Below the pieces are notes generated by a model. It was given only the letters and a program-made list of their open reading frames with translations, was not told where the DNA came from and searched no databases. From Campylobacter sp. MIT 99-7217 (GTDB taxonomy: Bacteria; Campylobacterota; Campylobacteria; Campylobacterales; Campylobacteraceae): a DNA stretch of 64,000 nt. The DNA is taken from positions 1 to 64,000 of the forward strand of contig NZ_QHLJ01000001.1 in NCBI RefSeq assembly GCF_006864365.1, written 5' to 3'. A program made the position numbers and the translations under genes. Of this stretch, positions 9,590 to 19,169 are shown piece by piece; within the stretch, counting starts at the first letter, position 1, and each line of letters starts with the position of its first letter.

Positions 9590-10898
9590 CTATTTTTCTT
9601 AAAGCCGTTGCAATGAGCTTTTTATCAACACTTTGCGTGATTTTACACTCATAAATCAAGCCACTTTCAAGCTTTCCACACAAGCTTTCATTTATAAGAA
9701 TTTCCCCGTCAATTTCATGCGTCCAACGCAAATCCTTGCCCGCCACAAAAAATTCTCCCTCGCTTGAAGTGCCTGTGCATATTACTTTTCTTATCTTTTG
9801 CACTTCTTTTTCAAAGTTTTCATCTAGTTTTTGTTCGACGATTTTTTCGATGATTTTAAGGCGTTGGTTGATGATTTTGCTTGGAATTTGAGACATATCA
9901 AAAGCCTTGGTATCTTCTTCTTTGGAGTAGCCAAAAATGCTGATCCTATCAAAGTCAAATTCCTTGATAAACTCGCAAAGTTCTTTAAAATCCTCCTCAT
10001 TTTCTCCCGGGTGTCCTACGATAAAACCCGTTCTTAAAAAGCTTTGCTCTGCTTTTCTCATCAAATTTAAAAGCTCTTTTAAATGCGAAGAATCAGCCCC
10101 TCGCTTCATGATCTTAAGCATTTTATCGCTGATATGTTGCAAGGGCATATCAAAGTAATTCACAAAAATATTTGATTTTATAATGCGTTCTATGAGCTTA
10201 AAACTTGCCGTAGTTGGATAAAGATAAAGTATGCGCGCAGCCTTTATGCCCTCTATCTTTTCGATCTCATCAATCAAACTTATAAGCCCATCTTTTTTGC
10301 CCTCATCAAAAAGATACGAACTTGTATCTTGAGCGATGAAAGAAAAGTCTTTAAAACCTCTTTTTACAAGGCTTTGAACCTCATTTACTATGCTTTTTAT
10401 GCTTCGTGATTTAAGCCTACCTTTAAAGCTTGGGATAGCACAAAATGAGCAGTTTTGATTGCAACCCTCAGCGATTTTTATAAAGGCGTGAGAGTTTGAG
10501 CCTGTGATAATGCGAGCGGTATTTTCGCCTTGCAGGTAAGTTGAATTTGAGAAAAGATTTTGTTTTTTTAAGATAAGCTCATCTATCTTTTCAAAATCCC
10601 CTGTTCCGCTGAAAATATCAACCTCCGGAAGCTCTTTCATCAGCTCCTCGCGATATCTTTGCATCAAACAGCCAGTTACCACGAGCAAAGAGCCTTTTTT
10701 ACGGCTTTCGTGAAGCTCTAAAATAGCATTTATACTTTCTTCTTTAGCACTTTTGATGAAGCCACAGGTATTGACGATCAAAACATCAGCCTTGTTTGGA
10801 TCTTGCGTTAAAGCGTAGTTGCTAAGACGCCCTAGCATGATCTCGCTATCCACAAGGTTTTTGTTACAGCCCAAAGATTGTAAATAAAGTTTTGGCAT
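9582..10898 (-). CDS. rimO: Ribosomal protein S12 methylthiotransferase RimO
   Basis: Radical-SAM methylthiotransferase that modifies Asp of ribosomal protein S12. The N-terminal UPF0004 domain carries the auxiliary-cluster cysteines C11, C45 and C77. The radical SAM CxxxCxxC motif is C146-C150-C153 (CNQNCSFC), and a C-terminal TRAM-like domain follows about residue 370. The opening [14 protein letters not shown] distinguishes RimO from MiaB. The length of 438 is normal. tilS follows with overlap, making a translation-fidelity pair. Confidence 0.92.
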   Translation of the reverse strand: MPKLYLQSLGCNKNLVDSEIMLGRLSNYALTQDPNKADVLIVNTCGFIKSAKEESINAILELHESRKKGSLLVVTGCLMQRYREELMKELPEVDIFSGTGDFEKIDELILKKQNLFSNSTYLQGENTARIITGSNSHAFIKIAEGCNQNCSFCAIPSFKGRLKSRSIKSIVNEVQSLVKRGFKDFSFIAQDTSSYLFDEGKKDGLISLIDEIEKIEGIKAARILYLYPTTASFKLIERIIKSNIFVNYFDMPLQHISDKMLKIMKRGADSSHLKELLNLMRKAEQSFLRTGFIVGHPGENEEDFKELCEFIKEFDFDRISIFGYSKEEDTKAFDMSQIPSKIINQRLKIIEKIVEQKLDENFEKEVQKIRKVICTGTSSEGEFFVAGKDLRWTHEIDGEILINESLCGKLESGLIYECKITQSVDKKLIATALRKIDD

Positions 10899-10980
10899 TT
10901 GGCTCTCTTTAGATAAAAATAAAGCAAGATTATATCAAATTTGGCTTAAATTTGAAATCTTATTTTTATTAAAATATGGG

Positions 10981-11008
10981 TTTAAATTTTTTATAAAAAT
11001 ACCGATTT
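10981..11008 (+). promoter_or_regulatory. Candidate sigma-28-type promoter
   Basis: TTTAAATT at 10981-10988, a 12-bp spacer, then ACCGATTT at 11001-11008. This fits a FliA-like TAAA-N11/12-CCGAT pattern. It is followed 24 bp later by CAAGGAGAAA at 11031-11040, the ribosome binding site of the TTG start at 11046. It shares ATAAAAATACCGAT with the site near 6577. Confidence 0.5.
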
Positions 11009-11045
11009 TATCTGAGTAAATTTAACATTTCAAGGAGAAATCATA

Positions 11046-11261
11046 TTGAAAAAAATTATTTTACTCACTCTTTTATCAACCTTTCTTATAAGTTTGCTTG
11101 AAGCAAGACGCCCTTATAGACCAACAAATCCTAGTTTATCCGTAGATAGATCTTACAGACCAGGATATGCTGATCAAAACAACTACTACAACCGCTTTGA
11201 ATACTGCAAAAGAATGTATGGGCATAATCGCTTAAAATATCTTGCTTGTTTGGGTTATTGA
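11046..11261 (+). CDS. Small secreted protein of unknown function
   Basis: 71 residues starting at TTG, supported by AAGGAG six to eight bases upstream. Residues 1-20 form a Sec signal peptide (KKIILLTLLSTFLISLLEA). The mature part of about 50 residues is Arg/Tyr/Asn-rich (RRPYRP, DRSYRPGYAD) and has two cysteines near the C-terminus that could form a disulfide. No family is recognised. Its stop overlaps the ATG of the next gene (TGATG), so the two are almost certainly co-translated. The gene is absent from the otherwise contiguous rimO-prfB arrangement of C. jejuni and so looks accessory. Confidence 0.6.
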   Translation: MKKIILLTLLSTFLISLLEARRPYRPTNPSLSVDRSYRPGYADQNNYYNRFEYCKRMYGHNRLKYLACLGY

Positions 11262-12223
11262 TGATAGGACCTCTTTCTTATTCTCCTTATTCAAAGCTTA
11301 TAAATGATAAGGCTTTGCTTCAAGCAGCTGTTTATCGCACAGGCTTTGTTAAGGGAGGAAATTTAACCCAAAAAGAGCTTGAAAGCCTTGATGAAAAGCT
11401 CAGCCAAAACAAACTTGCTTTAAATTCAAGCTCTCAAAACGAGCTTGATAACAAAGAAAAAGGCTTTTTGACAATTTATTTAGACGAGGAAAAAAGCGTT
11501 AAGCTTAGCGCTTTTTCTGTGTATTTACTTGATAGTAATTTTCAAGGTTTATATGAAAGAAAAGATGGCTCTTTCATAGCTCATGGCTCAAGTTTAAATT
11601 TCCTCAAAGCTTGGCATAATGAAATCGCTTTTAATAGAGGATATTTAGCAGCTGATGCAAACAAAGATTCATTTATAGATGAGCAAGAAAGCTTAAATCT
11701 CAAAACAGCCTTTAAACCCTCAAAAACCTTGCTTTGTTATGATCAACTTTTTATGCAAACTTATGGAGGGGTAAATTCTTATGATAAATTAAGTAAATAT
11801 ACCCACTTAATAGATGAAAAAACTCGCAAGATTTTTATCCAAGAAAGTTTAAATTTAGCCCTTGATACGAGTATAAAGCTGGATAAAAATTTAGACGGAA
11901 TCATCACTTATGAGGATATTATCCATCAAAATTTAGATACAAAAAATAATTTTCATCTTTTTGTAAAAAATTATTTCAATGAAAAAATGAGCGAGTTTAA
12001 ACCTGAGGAGTTTTTGAAATGGTATGAAGAGCAAAAAGCTAAGATCAATGCTCTTATGCAAGAAAAAATTAATGATGAATTAAAAAATTTAGAAGAAGAC
12101 GAAACAGCAGAGCTAAAAAGTAAGCTACTAACACAAGGCTTTGAAAGTTTAAGTGCTGATGAAAAGCTTGCCGTAAGGAGACTTTTTCCTGATCTTGTGA
12201 AAAGCTTGGATTTGGAAGTTTAA
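11261..12223 (+). CDS. EF-hand calcium-binding protein, accessory
   Basis: 320 residues from the ATG at 11261 (the frame is open to a TTG at 11246, but the ATG overlaps the previous stop and suits coupling). Two canonical EF-hand loops are visible. Loop 1 is DANKDSFIDEQE at residues 132-143, with D1, N3, D5, D9 and E12 all present. Loop 2 is DKNLDGIITYED at 208-219, with D1, N3, D5, G6 and D12. A charged helical region follows (about 250-310). There is no signal peptide or membrane segment. The function is unknown; calcium binding is inferred from the loops. The sigma-28-like promoter ahead of the small gene would also serve this one. Confidence 0.7.
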   Translation: MIGPLSYSPYSKLINDKALLQAAVYRTGFVKGGNLTQKELESLDEKLSQNKLALNSSSQNELDNKEKGFLTIYLDEEKSVKLSAFSVYLLDSNFQGLYERKDGSFIAHGSSLNFLKAWHNEIAFNRGYLAADANKDSFIDEQESLNLKTAFKPSKTLLCYDQLFMQTYGGVNSYDKLSKYTHLIDEKTRKIFIQESLNLALDTSIKLDKNLDGIITYEDIIHQNLDTKNNFHLFVKNYFNEKMSEFKPEEFLKWYEEQKAKINALMQEKINDELKNLEEDETAELKSKLLTQGFESLSADEKLAVRRLFPDLVKSLDLEV

Positions 12224-12234
12224 ATTTCTGCTTT

Positions 12235-12624
12235 GTGATTTTAATCCTTCCAAAGCAAAGAATAAAATTTGATCTATATACTCAAAAAGCTTATGAAGTG
12301 CGTTATACTTATATTGATGGTTTGCATTTAGCCTGCAAGATCAGCTCTCAAAATTCTTTAATTTCAAATGTGGATTATAGAAGATATGATTTGGCACACA
12401 CTCCATATGAAAAAATACAAGCTCCAAATGATATTATCCAAAAGGTAAATTTATTAATGAATGAAATGGGGTTAAAATATGCTGCTTTAGATTTTATCGT
12501 TACTCCAAAAAATGAATGGATTTTTTTGGAAGCAAATTGTTTTGGACAGTGGCTTTGGATTGAAACTCTGAGCGGTTTAAATATTTCAGATGAAATTGTA
12601 AAATGGCTAGAGGGTCAATCATAA
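12235..12624 (+). pseudogene. C-terminal stump of an MvdC/MvdD-type ATP-grasp peptide ligase
   Basis: The 129 encoded residues match only the C-terminal third of the ATP-grasp enzymes that crosslink graspetides (microviridin-like peptides). Visible elements are YEVRYTYIDGLHLACKISSQ, a YRRYD equivalent of the family's DWRRYD, ALDFIVTPKNEWIFLEAN (Mg-binding Asp and Glu-x-Asn) and GQWLWIE, all in family order. The N-lobe and ATP-binding loop that should precede them (roughly 190 residues) are missing, and the preceding sequence belongs to the EF-hand gene. A GTG at 12235 could start translation, but such a fragment should be inactive. No complete partner or precursor peptide is nearby. Confidence 0.65.
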
Positions 12625-12715
12625 ATTATAAATCTATGTGATTTTAATTTGAGCTTTAATTTTTAAATTTAAGTCAAAATTTGCTAAAATTACGCCTTTA
12701 TTTAAGGAAAATTTT

Positions 12716-13813
12716 ATGGACAATTACGAATACACCGAGCTTTTAAAGACTTTAAAAAATAAAGTAAGTAACATTGCTTCCATCATCAAGCCTGAAAATA
12801 TCAAGGCAAGGCTAAAGGAGATCGAGGCTCTTGAAAATGACCCAAGTTTTTGGAGCGATGTAAAAAATGCCGGCATTATAGGCAAGGAAAAAACAAAAAT
12901 CACAAATTTACTTAAAAACTACGAAAACGCTTTTAATGCCATTAACGACGCAAGCGAGCTTTTTGACCTAGCTAATGCAGAAAATGACACCGCCACGCTT
13001 GAAGCTATCTTTAATGACGCAAACAGCCTTGAGGACAGCATTACAAGCCTTGAAATTTCTATGCTTTTAAGTGGGGAAAATGACAGCAAAAATGCTATCG
13101 TTAGCATTCACCCAGGAGCTGGTGGAACTGAAAGCAATGACTGGGCGAGCATGCTTTATAGAATGTATCTTAGATTTTGCGAGCGTGAGGGCTTTAAGGT
13201 GGAGACCTTGGACTTTCAAGAAGGCGATGAAGCGGGGCTTAAAGATGTGAGCTTTTTGGTTAAGGGCGAAAATGCTTATGGGTATTTAAAGGCTGAAAAT
13301 GGCATTCACCGCCTCGTTCGCACAAGCCCTTTTGATAGTGCGGGACGCAGGCACACAAGCTTTTCAAGCGTTATGGTAAGCCCTGAGCTTGATGATGATA
13401 TTGAAATCGAGATCGAGGAAAAGGACATTCGCATTGATTATTACCGCGCAAGTGGTGCAGGCGGACAGCACATCAACAAAACAGAATCCGCCGTTCGTAT
13501 AACGCACAATCCAAGCGGCATAGTCGTGCAGTGTCAAAATGACAGATCCCAGCACAAAAACAAAGCCACCGCCTTTAAAATGCTAAAATCCCGCCTTTAC
13601 GAGCTTGAGCTTATGAAGCAACAAGAGGCAAATAATTCAAGCGAAAAAAGCGAAATCGGCTGGGGACATCAAATCCGCTCTTATGTGCTTTTCCCTTACC
13701 AGCAAATAAAAGACAACCGCTCAAACGAAGCCTTTTCTCAGGTTGATAGCATACTTGATGGAGATATTAAAAAAATGATCGAGGGCGTTTTGATTGCCCT
13801 TAAAAACGAGTGA
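12716..13813 (+). CDS. prfB: Peptide chain release factor 2
   Basis: Releases peptides at UGA and UAA. SPF anticodon-like tripeptide in [15 protein letters not shown] (about 203) and GGQ in [16 protein letters not shown] (about 245) are intact. The 365-residue gene reads in one frame with no in-frame UGA near codon 26, so the autoregulatory +1 frameshift of E. coli prfB is absent here. RBS is AAGGAAA before the ATG. It stands alone, separated from the accessory genes upstream by about 90 bp. Confidence 0.96.
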   Translation: MDNYEYTELLKTLKNKVSNIASIIKPENIKARLKEIEALENDPSFWSDVKNAGIIGKEKTKITNLLKNYENAFNAINDASELFDLANAENDTATLEAIFNDANSLEDSITSLEISMLLSGENDSKNAIVSIHPGAGGTESNDWASMLYRMYLRFCEREGFKVETLDFQEGDEAGLKDVSFLVKGENAYGYLKAENGIHRLVRTSPFDSAGRRHTSFSSVMVSPELDDDIEIEIEEKDIRIDYYRASGAGGQHINKTESAVRITHNPSGIVVQCQNDRSQHKNKATAFKMLKSRLYELELMKQQEANNSSEKSEIGWGHQIRSYVLFPYQQIKDNRSNEAFSQVDSILDGDIKKMIEGVLIALKNE

Positions 13814-13823
13814 TTTTTACAAA

Positions 13824-13928
13824 CTAAAATAATGCTTGTCCTGAAAAAAACGAAACATAGAAAACATAGACTATGTATAAAAATATAATGAGAGCTAAAA
13901 ATTTAAGAAATGTTTTTACATTTTGCAT
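13824..13928 (-). CDS. Small single-span membrane protein (34 residues)
   Basis: Not obvious in standard gene calls because of its size. The ATG at 13928 overlaps the rdgB stop (TAATG) on the same strand. It reads [20 protein letters not shown], then further hydrophobic residues, and ends SGQALF at a TAG (13824-13826). One membrane helix is predicted at about 9-28. Overlap with rdgB supports translational coupling. There is no experimental support and no family assignment. Confidence 0.5.
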   Translation of the reverse strand: MQNVKTFLKFLALIIFLYIVYVFYVSFFSGQALF

Positions 13929-14530
13929 TATTTTTCCTTTATAGTTTGAAGACAAATTCGCATGTATTCTAAGGCTTTAGAGCGATGAGAAATTTGTGCT
14001 TTTTCGTCAAATTTAAGTTCAGCTAGTGTTTTATCGTAATTTTTAGGGATAAAAAGTGGATCGTAGCCAAAGCCATTTTCTCCTTTTGGCGAAGTGATGA
14101 TTTTTCCATGCAAATATCCATGTGTGCAAAATTCCACCAAATCCCCCTTAGCTGCTATACAAGCAACATAATAAGCCTTACTTTCTTGCAAATTTAAGTC
14201 CTTAAGTTTTTTTATCAACAAAGCATTGTTTGCAAGGTCTGTTTTTTCCGGACTAAATCTAGCCGAATAAATGCCCGGAGCATTGTTTAAAGCCTCAACA
14301 CAAACCCCACTATCATCACTTAAAACAATAAATTCTTTTTTCTGCCTTTCATCAAGGGCTTCAAAAACAGCCTTTGCTTTAATCATAGCATTTTGTTTAA
14401 AGCTTGTGCCATTTTCTTCGATCTCAAAAGGAGTTAGCACCTCATGAAATGCGTAAATTTCAAAATTCTTAAGCAAGGCTTTTAGTTCTTTGAGTTTATG
14501 AGAATTCGAGCTTGCTAGAAGTATTTTCAT
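13928..14530 (-). CDS. rdgB: XTP/dITP diphosphatase (RdgB/HAM1)
   Basis: Removes ITP, dITP and XTP from the nucleotide pool. The 200-residue HAM1 fold shows [14 protein letters not shown] at the N-terminus (substrate loop), [25 protein letters not shown] (Asp catalytic and metal region, about 68-92) and [20 protein letters not shown] (about 150-170). SHRSKAL near the C-terminus is the conserved base-recognition motif. Confidence 0.94.
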   Translation of the reverse strand: MKILLASSNSHKLKELKALLKNFEIYAFHEVLTPFEIEENGTSFKQNAMIKAKAVFEALDERQKKEFIVLSDDSGVCVEALNNAPGIYSARFSPEKTDLANNALLIKKLKDLNLQESKAYYVACIAAKGDLVEFCTHGYLHGKIITSPKGENGFGYDPLFIPKNYDKTLAELKFDEKAQISHRSKALEYMRICLQTIKEK

Positions 14531-14648
14531 ATCCTGCCTTTGTTTTATTTGGGTTTTGAAATTATAGCAAAGTTTATAAATTTAACAAAGTGTTAAAAAA
14601 AATCATAGTAGAATTTATGCTTGCTGATTTTAATTTTTAGGAAAGAAA

Positions 14649-15950
14649 ATGCTAAAGAGTGTTTTACCGCTTTCTTTTATCGTTGGAACTAGATTTTTTG
14701 GACTTTTTATAGTACTTCCGGTATTAAGTTTATACGCTACACATTTACAGGGTGCAAACACCCTTTTGATAGGATTTTTAGTAGGTGTTTATGCTCTAGC
14801 ACAAATGTTTTTGCAAGTGCCTTTTGGTATCATGAGTGATAAATTTGGACGCAAAAAAACCTTGCTTTTGGGGCTTGTTATTTTTATCATCGGCTCTTTT
14901 ATCTGTGCTTATGCAGATCATATTTATATGATGATTTTAGGGCGTGCTATACAAGGAGCTGGAGCTGTTGGAGCTGTGGCTGTGGCAATGATTAGTGATT
15001 TTGTGGAGGAAGAAAACAGAGGCAAGGCTATGGCGATAATGGGTATTTTTATAGGACTTAGCTTTGCTGCTTCTATGGTTATTTCTCCTTTAATGAGCGA
15101 AAAATTTGGGCTTTCAAGTCTTTTTGAGCTGAGTGCTTTTTTAAGTTTTATTTGTATTATCTTACTTTATACCTTAGTGCCAAAAGCCCCTTGCATTACT
15201 CATCAAAATATCAAAACCCCTTTGCATAAATTTTTTACCCAAAAGAATTTTGCCCTTATGAATTTTACAAATTTTATGCAAAAAATGCTTATGAGCTTGG
15301 TTTTTGTGTTTTTTCCTGTGTTGTTGGTTGAAAGTTTTGATTATCCTAAGCAAGATCTTTATGTGATCTATACTTTTTGTATGATAGCTGGATTTTTAGC
15401 TATGGGTTTAGCAGGGAGCTTAGGAGAAAAAAGAGGTTTGAGTAAAGCTATGCTTTTATTTGGAGTTTTTTGCTTTTTGGTAAGCTTTGTTTTATTTGAG
15501 TTTTCTTTTTATTTGGAAGCACTTTCGTGTTTTATCATAGCTTTTATCGTTTTTTTTATAGGTTTTAACATACATGAACCTATAATGCAAAGCTGTGCTT
15601 CTAAATTTGCTAAGGTTAATGAAAAAGGTGCTGCTTTGGGCGTTTTTAATGCTTTTGGTTATGCGGGTAGCTTTTTTGGTGGGATTTTTGGTGGGATTAT
15701 GATGTATTTTGGATATTTTATTTATATGATTATCGCCTTGATAATCCTTTGGTTTATTTTGCTTTGTTTTTTAAAAAATCCAAATGAGTTTAAGAATTTA
15801 TATCTTGGTCTTGATGAAAAATTTGATATACAAAAATTGCAAGATACCTTGGGTATAATCGATATATACCAAAATGCAAAAAATAAAGTGATCAAATTTG
15901 ATAGTAAAATTTTAGATGAAGAGAAGATAAGAACTTTGATAAAGTGTTAA
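14649..15950 (+). CDS. Major facilitator superfamily efflux transporter, YajR-like
   Basis: A 433-residue MFS permease with 12 predicted helices. Motif A GIMSDKFGRKKTLL (about 60-75) and GRAIQGAGAVGAVAVAMISDF (motif C region of drug/H+ antiporters) are clear. After helix 12 a 55-residue hydrophilic tail (VIKFDSKILDEEKIRTLI) resembles the ferredoxin-like YAM domain of E. coli YajR. A role in drug or metabolite efflux is likely; the substrate is unknown. Divergent from rdgB. Confidence 0.82.
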   Translation: MLKSVLPLSFIVGTRFFGLFIVLPVLSLYATHLQGANTLLIGFLVGVYALAQMFLQVPFGIMSDKFGRKKTLLLGLVIFIIGSFICAYADHIYMMILGRAIQGAGAVGAVAVAMISDFVEEENRGKAMAIMGIFIGLSFAASMVISPLMSEKFGLSSLFELSAFLSFICIILLYTLVPKAPCITHQNIKTPLHKFFTQKNFALMNFTNFMQKMLMSLVFVFFPVLLVESFDYPKQDLYVIYTFCMIAGFLAMGLAGSLGEKRGLSKAMLLFGVFCFLVSFVLFEFSFYLEALSCFIIAFIVFFIGFNIHEPIMQSCASKFAKVNEKGAALGVFNAFGYAGSFFGGIFGGIMMYFGYFIYMIIALIILWFILLCFLKNPNEFKNLYLGLDEKFDIQKLQDTLGIIDIYQNAKNKVIKFDSKILDEEKIRTLIKC

Positions 15951-15996
15951 ATAAAATAAGATACAATCTAATTAAATCAAATTTTTAAGGAAAAAA

Positions 15997-16716
15997 ATGA
16001 AAAAGTTTTTTATAACAAGTTTATGTTTAAGCAGTATGCTTTTTGCTGCGAGTAATGAAGAGATTATTAAATTTTATTCGCAAATCGTTCAAACTCAGCT
16101 TCCTAAGGCTAAGGTCAGTATCATCAAAAGACAAAAGGTGCAAAACTCAGACATTGAAAGTGTAGAGCTTAAGATAAGTAGCCCTGATGGCGAGCTTACG
16201 GAGCTTTTATTTACTAAAGATAAGTTTATCTTCCCAGAGCTTATAGATATAAAGGAAGGAATTTCTTATAGGCAAGAATTTGAAATGAATAAATTTCAAG
16301 AAGCTAAATTAGCTTTTGAAAAAAAAGCTCTTGCAGAACTTAAAAAAGAAAAGCTTATTATTTCACTAGGAGATAAAAATAAACCAAAGATGTATGTTTT
16401 TAGTGATCCTGAGTGTCCTTACTGCAGACAGCATTTAGCAAATATAGAAGCAGAGCTTAAAACACATCAAATTGATTTTGTCTTTACGCCTGTTCATGAT
16501 AAATCAGCTTTTGAAAAATCAGCCCTCATCTACAAAGAAAGCAAAAATGCAAAAAGCGATGCAGAAAAAATTGCTATCTTTAGAAAGTATTTTGATCCAA
16601 AGCTTCAAAACTATCCAAAGGTAAGTGAGCAGGAGTTAAAACAAATGACAGATTTGTTTTCTAAGTATCAAAAGCTTGGTTTAAGAGCTGTGCCTGCTAT
16701 CATCAATGATAAATAA
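15997..16716 (+). CDS. Periplasmic thiol:disulfide interchange protein, DsbC/DsbG family
   Basis: A 239-residue exported protein with a signal peptide at 1-18 (KKFFITSLCLSSMLFAAS). The N-terminal dimerisation-type domain (about 20-115) is followed by a thioredoxin fold with active site CPYC in FSDPECPYCRQHL (about 140) and the cis-Pro region AVPAIINDK at the very end. It probably reduces or isomerises periplasmic disulfides. The C-terminus ends soon after the cis-Pro strand, shorter than E. coli DsbC. The downstream lipoprotein gene overlaps by 11 bp. Confidence 0.85.
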   Translation: MKKFFITSLCLSSMLFAASNEEIIKFYSQIVQTQLPKAKVSIIKRQKVQNSDIESVELKISSPDGELTELLFTKDKFIFPELIDIKEGISYRQEFEMNKFQEAKLAFEKKALAELKKEKLIISLGDKNKPKMYVFSDPECPYCRQHLANIEAELKTHQIDFVFTPVHDKSAFEKSALIYKESKNAKSDAEKIAIFRKYFDPKLQNYPKVSEQELKQMTDLFSKYQKLGLRAVPAIINDK

Positions 16717-17221
16717 AATCTTAATATTTGTTTTTGTATTTATCTTTAGTGCTTGCACAACGCCTAAGATAAATACTTTCATTCATACAAATAATGAGGG
16801 CATTTTTATCAAAAATTTTTATAACAAAAGCGTAAGCTTGCATTTTCAAAATCCCTCAAATATCCAAACCAAACTAGAGCAAAAACTCAGCCAAGCTCTT
16901 GAACAAAAGGGTTTAAGAGTAGTAAAAGAAAATGCAGATATGCAAATTTTACTCAATATCGTTGATTTCAGAAAGTTAATGTATGCTCAAAGAATGAGCA
17001 ATTATACCTATACCTTTTTTTATGGACCATTTATGAGAGTTGATGCAGATGTGGAGTTTGAAAATTATTTTTTAATGCAAGTGAATTTGCAAGTTATCCA
17101 AGGAGTAAATTCTCAAAGTACAAGCCTTGTTGCAAGGACAAGCTATCTTGCAGGAGTAAGTGAAAGTAAAGAGGCTTTAGAAGATAAGATCGTTACGCAA
17201 ATCATCAGCTTTTTTTATTGA
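16706..17221 (+). CDS. Outer-membrane lipoprotein, TraT-like
   Basis: 171 residues with a lipoprotein signal ending in the lipobox FSAC (Cys 17). The middle (VSLHFQNPSNIQTKLEQKLSQALEQKGLRVV, then ADMQILLNIVDF) resembles the TraT complement-resistance lipoprotein family, in which an alternating pattern ends in an aromatic C-terminus (ISFFY here). The assignment is moderate because only the general pattern matches. It overlaps the DsbC/G-type gene by 11 bp, so it is probably co-expressed. Confidence 0.65.
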   Translation: MINKILIFVFVFIFSACTTPKINTFIHTNNEGIFIKNFYNKSVSLHFQNPSNIQTKLEQKLSQALEQKGLRVVKENADMQILLNIVDFRKLMYAQRMSNYTYTFFYGPFMRVDADVEFENYFLMQVNLQVIQGVNSQSTSLVARTSYLAGVSESKEALEDKIVTQIISFFY

Positions 17222-17287
17222 TTTTTAGGCAGGAACGCTTTTATTAGCTTAAATTCATTATAATCACAAAAAATTTTTAGGAAGATT

Positions 17288-18685
17288 ATGCAAAGCATTA
17301 TACTTGTGGGCAAACCAAATGTCGGTAAATCAAGCCTTTTTAACCGCATCGCAAGACAAAGGATTGCCATTACAAGTGAAATTTCAGGCACAACAAGAGA
17401 TGTCAATAAAACCGAAGTTTTTATAAATTCAAAAACAGCTACGCTTATTGATAGTGGCGGACTTGATGAAAGTAGCGAGCTTTTTAAAAATGTCAAAAAA
17501 AATACCTTGAAAATGGCTAAAAATAGCGATATTATCCTTTATTTAGTCGATGGTAAATTTTTGCCAGATGATGAGGATAGAGTTTTTTTTTACGAACTTA
17601 AAAAGCTTAAAAAGCCTATGGCTTTGGTCATTAACAAGGTTGATAGCAAAAAAGATGAAGAAAGAGCGTATGAGTTTGTAAATTTTGGCGTGAAAGAAAT
17701 TTTTAACATTTCAGTAAGCCATAATAGCGGACTTGACGAGCTTTTTTCTTGGCTTGAAAAATTTTTAGATGAAAGCGTTTTGATCAAAGATGAGGAAGAA
17801 AGCTTAGAAGAATTCTTAGAAAATTTTGATGAAAGCTTTGCTGAGGGCGATTTTGAAGCTCAAAAAGAATTTAAAAAAATCGATGAAAATCATATCAAAG
17901 TAGGCATAGTAGGTCGCGTAAATGTCGGTAAATCAAGCCTTTTAAACGCCTTGGTTAAAGAAGATAGAAGTGTGGTGAGTGATGTGGCTGGAACTACCAT
18001 TGATCCGGTTAATGAAAGTATCGAGTATCAAGGAAAGGTTCTTGAGTTTATCGATACTGCAGGCATTCGAAAAAGAGGCAAGATCACAGGGCTTGAGCGT
18101 TTTGCACTAAATCGCACGGAAAAATTGCTTGAAAAAGCTCAAATAGCACTTTTAGTTTTGGACGCAAGCGAGGGCTTTAACGAGCTTGATGAGCGTATTG
18201 CTGGGCTTATTGGTAAGCATTTTTTAGGCGTTATCATCGTGCTTAATAAATGGGATAAAAGTGAGCTTGAATTTGACAAGGTCGTAAAAGAGCTTCGTCT
18301 TGATCGTTTTAAATTCCTAGCTTACGCTCCTATCATTAGCGTTTCAGCACTCAGTGGCAAACGCGTGCATGTCTTGCTTGAAAAGATTTTGCAAGTCTTT
18401 GAAAACTGTACGCAAAAAATCCCAACTGCAAAGCTAAATGCCCTTATAAGCGAGGCGACAAAGGCTCACCCCTTGCCGCATGATTATGGAAAATTGGTTA
18501 AAATTTATTACGCCGTTCAATACGATATCGCTCCAGCTAAAATCGCTCTTATTATGAACCGTCCAAAAGCCTTGCATTTTAGCTATAAAAGGTATTTGCA
18601 AAATCAAATAAGAAAAGAATTTGACCTTGAGGGCTGTCCATTAATCCTTGCTTCACGCAAAAAAGGTAGCAAAGAAAATGAATAA
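17288..18685 (+). CDS. der: Ribosome assembly GTPase Der (EngA)
   Basis: Double-GTPase needed for 50S subunit maturation. The first G domain opens with [13 protein letters not shown] (about 7-19) and the second with [19 protein letters not shown] (about 208). DTAG and NKWD motifs are present in domain 2, while domain 1 has DSGG in the G3 position, as is usual for this family. The C-terminal KH-like domain ends at RKKGSKENE. 465 residues. The aroK ATG lies inside its last codons (8-bp overlap). Confidence 0.95.
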   Translation: MQSIILVGKPNVGKSSLFNRIARQRIAITSEISGTTRDVNKTEVFINSKTATLIDSGGLDESSELFKNVKKNTLKMAKNSDIILYLVDGKFLPDDEDRVFFYELKKLKKPMALVINKVDSKKDEERAYEFVNFGVKEIFNISVSHNSGLDELFSWLEKFLDESVLIKDEEESLEEFLENFDESFAEGDFEAQKEFKKIDENHIKVGIVGRVNVGKSSLLNALVKEDRSVVSDVAGTTIDPVNESIEYQGKVLEFIDTAGIRKRGKITGLERFALNRTEKLLEKAQIALLVLDASEGFNELDERIAGLIGKHFLGVIIVLNKWDKSELEFDKVVKELRLDRFKFLAYAPIISVSALSGKRVHVLLEKILQVFENCTQKIPTAKLNALISEATKAHPLPHDYGKLVKIYYAVQYDIAPAKIALIMNRPKALHFSYKRYLQNQIRKEFDLEGCPLILASRKKGSKENE

Positions 18686-19169
18686 AAATATTTTTCTAAT
18701 AGGCTTTATGGGTAGTGGAAAAAGCACTGTGGCTAAGGCTTTAGCAAAAAAAATAAATTATAAATTTCTTGATACGGATTTGGCTATTGAGGAAAAAGTT
18801 AAACTTAAGATTAAAGCAATTTTTGCCCAAAAAGGCGAGCAGTTTTTTAGAGATGAAGAAGCAAATTTAGCCCTTGAGCTTAAGAAATATAAAAATACTG
18901 TCATTGCTACTGGTGGCGGTTTTCATAAAAATTTAAAAAAAGATAAGGCAAGTGTCATTGTGTATTTAAGGGCTGATTTTGATTATATTGAAGAAAGGCT
19001 TGGTAAGAGTGGGGCTAAAAAAAGACCCCTTTTTCAGGATAAAGAAATGGCAAAAAAACTTTTTGAAACTCGCCTAGAAGAATACGAAGAAAAAGCTGAT
19101 CTCATCATTGATATTAAAAATAAAAGTGTTTTAGAGATCATCATGCAGATTATGAAGGAGCTAAAATGA
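18678..19169 (+). CDS. aroK: Shikimate kinase
   Basis: Phosphorylates shikimate at O3 in chorismate synthesis. P-loop [14 protein letters not shown] (about 9-22), shikimate-binding DTDLAIEE (about 35), FRDEE, and the GGGF motif (ATGGGFHKN, about 80) are all present. The start at 18678 gives 163 residues, typical for AroK; an in-frame upstream ATG at 18648 lies inside der and would add ten residues without a ribosome site. It overlaps der by 8 bp and trpS by 4 bp. Confidence 0.94.
   Translation: MNKNIFLIGFMGSGKSTVAKALAKKINYKFLDTDLAIEEKVKLKIKAIFAQKGEQFFRDEEANLALELKKYKNTVIATGGGFHKNLKKDKASVIVYLRADFDYIEERLGKSGAKKRPLFQDKEMAKKLFETRLEEYEEKADLIIDIKNKSVLEIIMQIMKELK

Noticed and set aside
11046-11261. 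Small secreted peptide as graspetide precursor for the ATP-grasp remnant
   Set aside because: It has a Sec signal rather than a graspetide leader and no repeated Thr/Ser with Asp/Glu core; also not adjacent to the ligase stump.
12716-13813. Programmed frameshift in prfB
   Set aside because: The frame is continuous over the region where the E. coli UGA lies; no slippery CTTT-GA context was found.
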